DNA from: Streptomyces mashuensis
Lineage (GTDB): Bacteria > Actinomycetota > Actinomycetes > Streptomycetales > Streptomycetaceae
DNA length: 64,000 bases
Direction: 5' to 3'
Assembly (NCBI RefSeq): GCF_014654785.1
Contig: NZ_BNBD01000008.1
Coordinates: forward strand, 186,001-250,000
In this document: positions 60,606 through 64,000 of the stretch, piece by piece
Layout of the letters: every line of letters begins with the position of its first letter
How positions within the stretch are numbered: the first letter of the stretch is position 1
Position numbers and translations under genes: made by a program
Notes under the pieces: model-generated
What the model was told of the DNA's origin: nothing
The model's input: only the letters and a program-made list of their open reading frames with translations
Databases searched by the model: none

Positions 60606-60989
60606 ATGTCCGCCTCCGAGACCCAGCCCGGCTCCCCCACCCCCGACCCGTTGCGCGTCCTCTTCTGCATCGGCGTCACGCAGGAGTTCTTCAACGCCGA
60701 CGACGACGAGCGGGCGGTGGTGGCGGAGGCCATTCCGCCGGCGTTCGGCCGGCTCGCGGAACGCTTCGGCGTACGGGTGCTGGGCACGCTGGACGACGAC
60801 CAGCTGATGGTGGGGGCCACCCCGGCCTGGCCGTGGATGTCGTACATACTCGCCGACGTCCCCGACCTGGCCACCGTGTCGCGGGTGTGCGGCATCGTGC
60901 GGGAGACCCCCGTGGGGGCCGGGCGGCTGTGGCGTTATCTGCGGGTCGAGGCCCGGGTGGGGCGGCCGCTGTTCTTCGGCACTGCCTGA
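60606..60989 (+). CDS. IacB-like protein
   Basis: A 127-residue protein resembling IacB of indole-3-acetate catabolism: LRVLFCIGVTQEFF near the start, then VRVLGTLDDDQLMVGATPAWPWMSYILADVPD and LWRYLRVEARVGRPLFF. IacB is small, soluble and of uncertain role. ATG 60606 is chosen because the family begins with LRVLFCIG; the frame is open from 60516. An SDR gene follows 32 bp downstream, reminiscent of the iac context. No other iac gene is in the window. Confidence 0.7.
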   Translation: MSASETQPGSPTPDPLRVLFCIGVTQEFFNADDDERAVVAEAIPPAFGRLAERFGVRVLGTLDDDQLMVGATPAWPWMSYILADVPDLATVSRVCGIVRETPVGAGRLWRYLRVEARVGRPLFFGTA

Positions 60990-61021
60990 ACCACTCGGAA
61001 GACCCCCGGAACGGAGACACC

Positions 61022-61768
61022 ATGCCCGGTACCGCCCTGAGCGACCGCACCGCGCTGATCACCGGCAGCGCCCAAGGGCTGGGCGCCGCCCTCGTGCGGG
61101 CCTTCCTCGCGGAAGGCGCGCGCGTCGTGGCGCTGGACGTCGACGACGAGGCCAACCGCGCCACCGCCCGCGCGCTCGACCCCGGCGGGCAGCGCGTCCT
61201 GCCGCTCCACGCCGACCTCCGCGACCTCGACGCGATCGAGCGTGCCCACCGCGCGGCCGAGGACTGGTCGCCCGTGGACGTCCTCGTCAACAACGCCGCC
61301 CGTCCCCTGGCGGTACCGCTGTGGGACATCACCCCCGAGGACTGGGACGAGGTCTTCGCCGTCAACCTGCGCGCCGTCTTCTTCCTCACCCGCGCCGTCG
61401 CCGCCGGGATGCGCGAGCGCGGCTGGGGCCGGATCGTCAACATGGCCTCGGTCGCCGGCCAGACGCCCCGCCCCACCGGCGCCGCCTACGGCAGCTCCAA
61501 GGCCGGGCTGATCTCCCTGACCCGGGTCTTCGCCACCGAGCTGGCGCCGCACGGCATCACCGTCAACGCGGTCGCGCCGGCCATGACCGACACCCCGATG
61601 GTGCGCGCCGTGAGCCCCGAGCAGCTCGCCGAACTCACCGCGCAGGTGCCGCTGGGGCGCATCGCCACGCCGGAGGAGGTCGCACGGCTGGTCGTGTTCC
61701 TGGCCGCGGAGGGCTCCTTCGTCACCGGGGCGACGTACGACATCAACGGCGGCACGCTGATGCGCTGA
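61022..61768 (+). CDS. Short-chain dehydrogenase/reductase
   Basis: A 248-residue classical SDR: TGSAQGLG (14-21), NNAARP, the catalytic Ser in NMASVAG and YGSSK with Tyr/Lys, and a C-terminal YDINGGTLMR. The substrate is unknown; pairing with an IacB-like gene suggests oxidation or reduction in aromatic or side-chain metabolism. CGGAGAC precedes the ATG. Confidence 0.9.
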   Translation: MPGTALSDRTALITGSAQGLGAALVRAFLAEGARVVALDVDDEANRATARALDPGGQRVLPLHADLRDLDAIERAHRAAEDWSPVDVLVNNAARPLAVPLWDITPEDWDEVFAVNLRAVFFLTRAVAAGMRERGWGRIVNMASVAGQTPRPTGAAYGSSKAGLISLTRVFATELAPHGITVNAVAPAMTDTPMVRAVSPEQLAELTAQVPLGRIATPEEVARLVVFLAAEGSFVTGATYDINGGTLMR

Positions 61769-61789
61769 TGCCGCCGCGGCCGGCGTCCG

Positions 61790-62386
61790 TCAGGACGCGG
61801 CGGCCGGCCGGTACGTGCACACCTGTGCGCCCGCCGCGCCGGTGACGGTGGAGACGAGCTCCAGCGTGCGCAGCACACCGTCCGCGGGGAAGATGCTCTT
61901 CCCGCCGCCGAGCAGCACCGGCATGACGATGAGCCGCAGTTCGTCGACGAGGCCCTCCGCCAGCAGGGTGCGCACGAGCGTGGGGCTGCCCATGACCAGC
62001 AGGTCGCCGCCCTCGGCCGCGCGCAGCTCGCGGATGCGGGCCACGGCCTCGTCACCCGGGATGCGCGTGGTGTTGTCCCAGGCCGGCGCGGAGTCGTCCA
62101 GCGTGCTGGAAACGACGTACTTGCGGATGGAGTTCATCCGGTCGGCGAACGGGTCGCCGGCCCGTTCCGGCCAGGCCGCGGCCATCGTCTGCCACGTACG
62201 GCGCCCGAACAGCAGCGCCTCGGCCGCGTCCAGCGCCCCGGCGAACGCCCCGCCGACCACCTCCGGGTCGAAGAAGGGATGCGACCAGCCGCCGTGCGCG
62301 AAGCCGCCGTCGGTGTCCTCCCCGGGCCCGCCCGGCGCCTGCACGACGCCGTCCAGGCTCATGAACTCGCTGACCACGATGCGCAT
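61790..62386 (-). CDS. RibD C-terminal domain / dihydrofolate-reductase-like protein
   Basis: A 198-residue DHFR-fold protein of the RibD_C family: MRIVVSEFMSLDGVVQAPGG at the start, ALLFGRRTWQTMAAAWP near 58 and LLVMGSPTLVRTLLAEGLVDELRLIVMPVLLGGGKSIF near 130. The NADPH-binding fold is intact. Standalone members have unknown small-molecule substrates. The start at 62386 has AGGAGGAGC upstream. Confidence 0.9.
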   Translation of the reverse strand: MRIVVSEFMSLDGVVQAPGGPGEDTDGGFAHGGWSHPFFDPEVVGGAFAGALDAAEALLFGRRTWQTMAAAWPERAGDPFADRMNSIRKYVVSSTLDDSAPAWDNTTRIPGDEAVARIRELRAAEGGDLLVMGSPTLVRTLLAEGLVDELRLIVMPVLLGGGKSIFPADGVLRTLELVSTVTGAAGAQVCTYRPAAAS

Positions 62387-62480
62387 GGGGATGCTCCTCC
62401 TCGTCACTGCGGCTGCCATCGCTGCCGACACCGAGGATCCTCGCACCCACCACTGACAACAGCCCGCACGAACGGGCGTC

Positions 62481-62756
62481 TCAGGCCGACAACGCCTCGT
62501 CCTCCCAGCCGTTCTCCGGGACGCAGGCCACAGCCAGTTGATCCAGGGACAGGTCCAGGGCGCCGGCCAGGGCCGCCACGGTGAAGAAGGCCGGGGTCGG
62601 CGCGCGGCCCGTCTCGATCTTGCGCAGCGTCTCCGCGGAGACGCCCGCCGCCGCGGCCACCTCCACCATGCTGCGCTCGCCGCGCGCCTCACGCAGCAGC
62701 GCGCCGAACAGCTCGCCGCGCTGCCGTTCCCACGGGGTCAAAGGAGTTCGCACCAT
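62481..62756 (-). CDS. XRE family HTH regulator
   Basis: A 91-residue regulator made of little more than a Cro/C1-type HTH: FGALLREARGERSMVEVAAAAGVSAETLRKIETGR, then the fourth helix FFTVAALAGALDLSLDQL. It is divergent from methionine aminopeptidase, and three 14-bp repeats fill the gap. It probably regulates itself and the map gene. Confidence 0.9.
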   Translation of the reverse strand: MVRTPLTPWERQRGELFGALLREARGERSMVEVAAAAGVSAETLRKIETGRAPTPAFFTVAALAGALDLSLDQLAVACVPENGWEDEALSA

Positions 62757-62764
62757 GACCGTGA

Positions 62765-62810
62765 TACTAATACCGTGATATCAATACCGGGATACTTATA
62801 CCGGTATAAG
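62765..62810. promoter_or_regulatory. Three 14-bp tandem operator repeats plus palindrome
   Basis: Three consecutive units, TACTAATACCGTGA, TATCAATACCGGGA and TACTTATACCGGTA, occupy 62765-62778, 62779-62792 and 62793-62806. The last merges into the perfect 16-bp palindrome CTTATACCGGTATAAG (62795-62810). The AT-rich stretch lies between the XRE and map genes and is the likely XRE binding array. Confidence 0.85.
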
Positions 62811-62845
62811 AATCGGCCGCAGGCCGTGAGCAGGGGGTACGACGC

Positions 62846-63613
62846 ATGGTGACGTTCAAGACGGACACGGAGCTGGACGCGATGCGGGAGGCGGGCCGGG
62901 TGGTGGCCCACGCCCTGGCCGCCGTACAGGAGGCCGCCCGCGTCGGTGTCTCCCTGGCGGAGCTGGACGAGGCGGCCCGTGCGGTGCTCGACGAGGCCGG
63001 GGCGCGGTCGCCCTTCCTCGGCTACCGGCCCTCCTTCGCCCCCACCCCGTTCCCCGGCGTCATCTGCGCCTCGGTGAACGACGCCGTGGTGCACGGCATA
63101 CCCGACGGCTACCGGCTGCGCGACGGCGACGTCGTCGGCATCGACTGCGGCGCCGAGCTCGACGGCTGGACCGGGGACGCGGCCGTCACCTTCATCGTGG
63201 GCCGGGCCCGCCCCGCCGACGTCGAGCTCGTCGAGGCCACCCGGCGGGCCCTGGAGGCCGGCATCGCCGCGGCCGTGCCCGGCAACCACATCGGCGACAT
63301 CTCCCACGCCATCGGCACGGTCGCCGACGCCGCCCGCTGCGGGATGCCCGCCGACTTCGGCGGACACGGCATCGGCCGCCGCATGCACGAGGACCCCTCG
63401 GTGCCGGGCCGGGGCCGCCCCGGCCGCGGCTTCCCGCTGCGCCACGGCCTGACCCTCGCCATCGAGCCGATGCTCATGGCCGGCGGCAGCGACGCCTACT
63501 GCACCGACCCCGACGGCTGGACGCTCCGCACCGCCGACGGCAGCCGCGCCGCCCACATCGAGCACACCGTCGCCGTCACCGACGACGGTCCGCGCATCCT
63601 CACCCTGCCCTGA
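62846..63613 (+). CDS. map: Type I methionine aminopeptidase
   Basis: A 255-residue MetAP that removes the initiator methionine. All five metal ligands are visible: Asp in VVGIDCGAE, Asp in WTGDAAVTF, His in GGHGIG, Glu in LAIEPM and Glu in HIEHTVAVT. There is no N-terminal zinc-finger extension. GGGGGTAC precedes the start. Control by a dedicated XRE regulator and location away from ribosomal-protein genes suggest this is an accessory copy, perhaps inducible. Confidence 0.93.
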   Translation: MVTFKTDTELDAMREAGRVVAHALAAVQEAARVGVSLAELDEAARAVLDEAGARSPFLGYRPSFAPTPFPGVICASVNDAVVHGIPDGYRLRDGDVVGIDCGAELDGWTGDAAVTFIVGRARPADVELVEATRRALEAGIAAAVPGNHIGDISHAIGTVADAARCGMPADFGGHGIGRRMHEDPSVPGRGRPGRGFPLRHGLTLAIEPMLMAGGSDAYCTDPDGWTLRTADGSRAAHIEHTVAVTDDGPRILTLP

Positions 63614-63623
63614 CCGGCACCAC

Positions 63624-64000
63624 TCACCGCTTCCCCTGCCCCGGCATCTGCGGCAGCTCCGCGTGGTGGACCGTGTAGCCGCCCTTGGTGACCGGGGCGT
63701 ACGGGGCGGGCGCCATGCAGGTGCCGACCGGGAGCTCCTCCGGCTGCCCCTTGCCCTTGGGGTCGAGGTTGACGCCGTTCCAGGAGAAGCCGACGCGGTC
63801 GTGCGAGCGGCCGGGACCGCCGTCCTTGCCGCCGTCGTGGACGCTGAAGCCCAGGCGCTTGCCCACATTGGGCGGGCCGCCGGGGCCCACCTTGGTGACG
63901 ACCGCGGTCAGGGTCGCGGTGTGCGGCCCGGTGACGAGGCAGTCCACCCGGGCCTCCGAGGTGTAGGTCACCTTCCGCTCGGCCGAGTAGTGGGAGATCT
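63624..64000 (-). CDS. Hypothetical protein, 5' end outside window
   Basis: The frame is open to the last base, so only the C-terminal ~124 residues are seen. They look like a secreted beta-rich domain with strands such as ARVDCLVTGPHTATLTAVVTKV and HDRVGFSWNG, and two cysteines that may pair (in VDCLVTG and GTCMAPAP). It ends in QMPGQGKR. I recognise no family. It converges on map with a 10-bp gap. Confidence 0.65.
   Translation of the reverse strand, partial: ISHYSAERKVTYTSEARVDCLVTGPHTATLTAVVTKVGPGGPPNVGKRLGFSVHDGGKDGGPGRSHDRVGFSWNGVNLDPKGKGQPEELPVGTCMAPAPYAPVTKGGYTVHHAELPQMPGQGKR

Noticed and set aside
1..64000. tRNA, rRNA, riboswitch, CRISPR or insertion sequence
   Set aside because: By reading I found no cloverleaf, no regular spacer-repeat array, no transposase or integrase, and no terminal inverted repeats. 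A covariance-model search could still reveal a small RNA.

Overview
This window is high-GC chromosomal DNA from an actinomycete, almost certainly a Streptomyces. The codon use is strongly GC-biased at third positions. GTG starts and ATGA/GTGA overlaps are frequent. The regulator families (LacI, RpiR, PucR, LAL-type LuxR, SpoIIE phosphatase) and an ABC sugar importer without its own ATPase also fit that genus. I see no tRNA, rRNA, CRISPR array, insertion sequence or integrase.

Region 1 (1-7.2 kb) is ordinary accessory chromosome: a truncated SGNH hydrolase, CsbD, a GNAT acetyltransferase, an SRPBCC protein, a divergent MFS/LysR pair, an MscS channel, and a TetR repressor with two palindromic operators facing two tiny membrane proteins.

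Region 2 (7.2-17.0 kb) is a complete lactazole-type thiopeptide cluster in the order lazA-A-B-C-D-E-F. It has two precursor genes. The first core begins with the same 14 residues as lactazole. The second core has one extra residue between the two ring-closing serines, so it predicts a 35-membered instead of a 32-membered macrocycle. A perfect 19-bp hairpin separates the precursors from the enzyme genes. LazD/LazE make azolines, LazF oxidises them and eliminates glutamate, LazB glutamylates serines from Glu-tRNA, and LazC closes the pyridine.

Region 3 (17.1-28.65 kb), on the same strand, is a blasticidin S-type peptidyl-nucleoside cluster. A CMP hydrolase (BlsM) supplies cytosine and a glycosyltransferase (BlsD) makes cytosylglucuronate. 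A radical SAM enzyme (BlsE) decarboxylates it and a PLP aminotransferase (BlsH) makes the cytosinine-type amino sugar. A KamA-like aminomutase (BlsG) makes beta-arginine, an ATP-grasp ligase probably joins the halves, a GAMT-like enzyme (BlsL) methylates the guanidine, and an MFS protein exports. The cluster also holds a CGA-synthase-related protein and, unexpectedly, a caspase-like (CHAT-type) protein with an intact His/Cys pair and a zinc-type cysteine cluster. The two antibiotic clusters are only 337 bp apart.

Region 4 (28.7-47.5 kb) has a TPR plus AAA ATPase operon, small membrane proteins and an MFS transporter. A LacI-controlled fructoside-type ABC importer with a GH32/68-like beta-propeller enzyme follows. 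A LAL regulator sits beside an oxidoreductase and an F420-type flavoprotein, then RpiR, a DUF4352-type lipoprotein and DinB. Region 5 (47.5-64 kb) has a phytoene-synthase remnant, a (R)-3-hydroxybutyrate utilisation operon (regulator, transporter, dehydrogenase) and a SpoIIE phosphatase. An ADP-ribosylglycohydrolase faces two nucleotidyltransferases. A TetR with an internal 27-residue duplication faces a flavin monooxygenase. An IacB-like/SDR pair and an XRE regulator facing methionine aminopeptidase across three 14-bp repeats complete the window. All functions are read from sequence; nothing was searched or computed with software.
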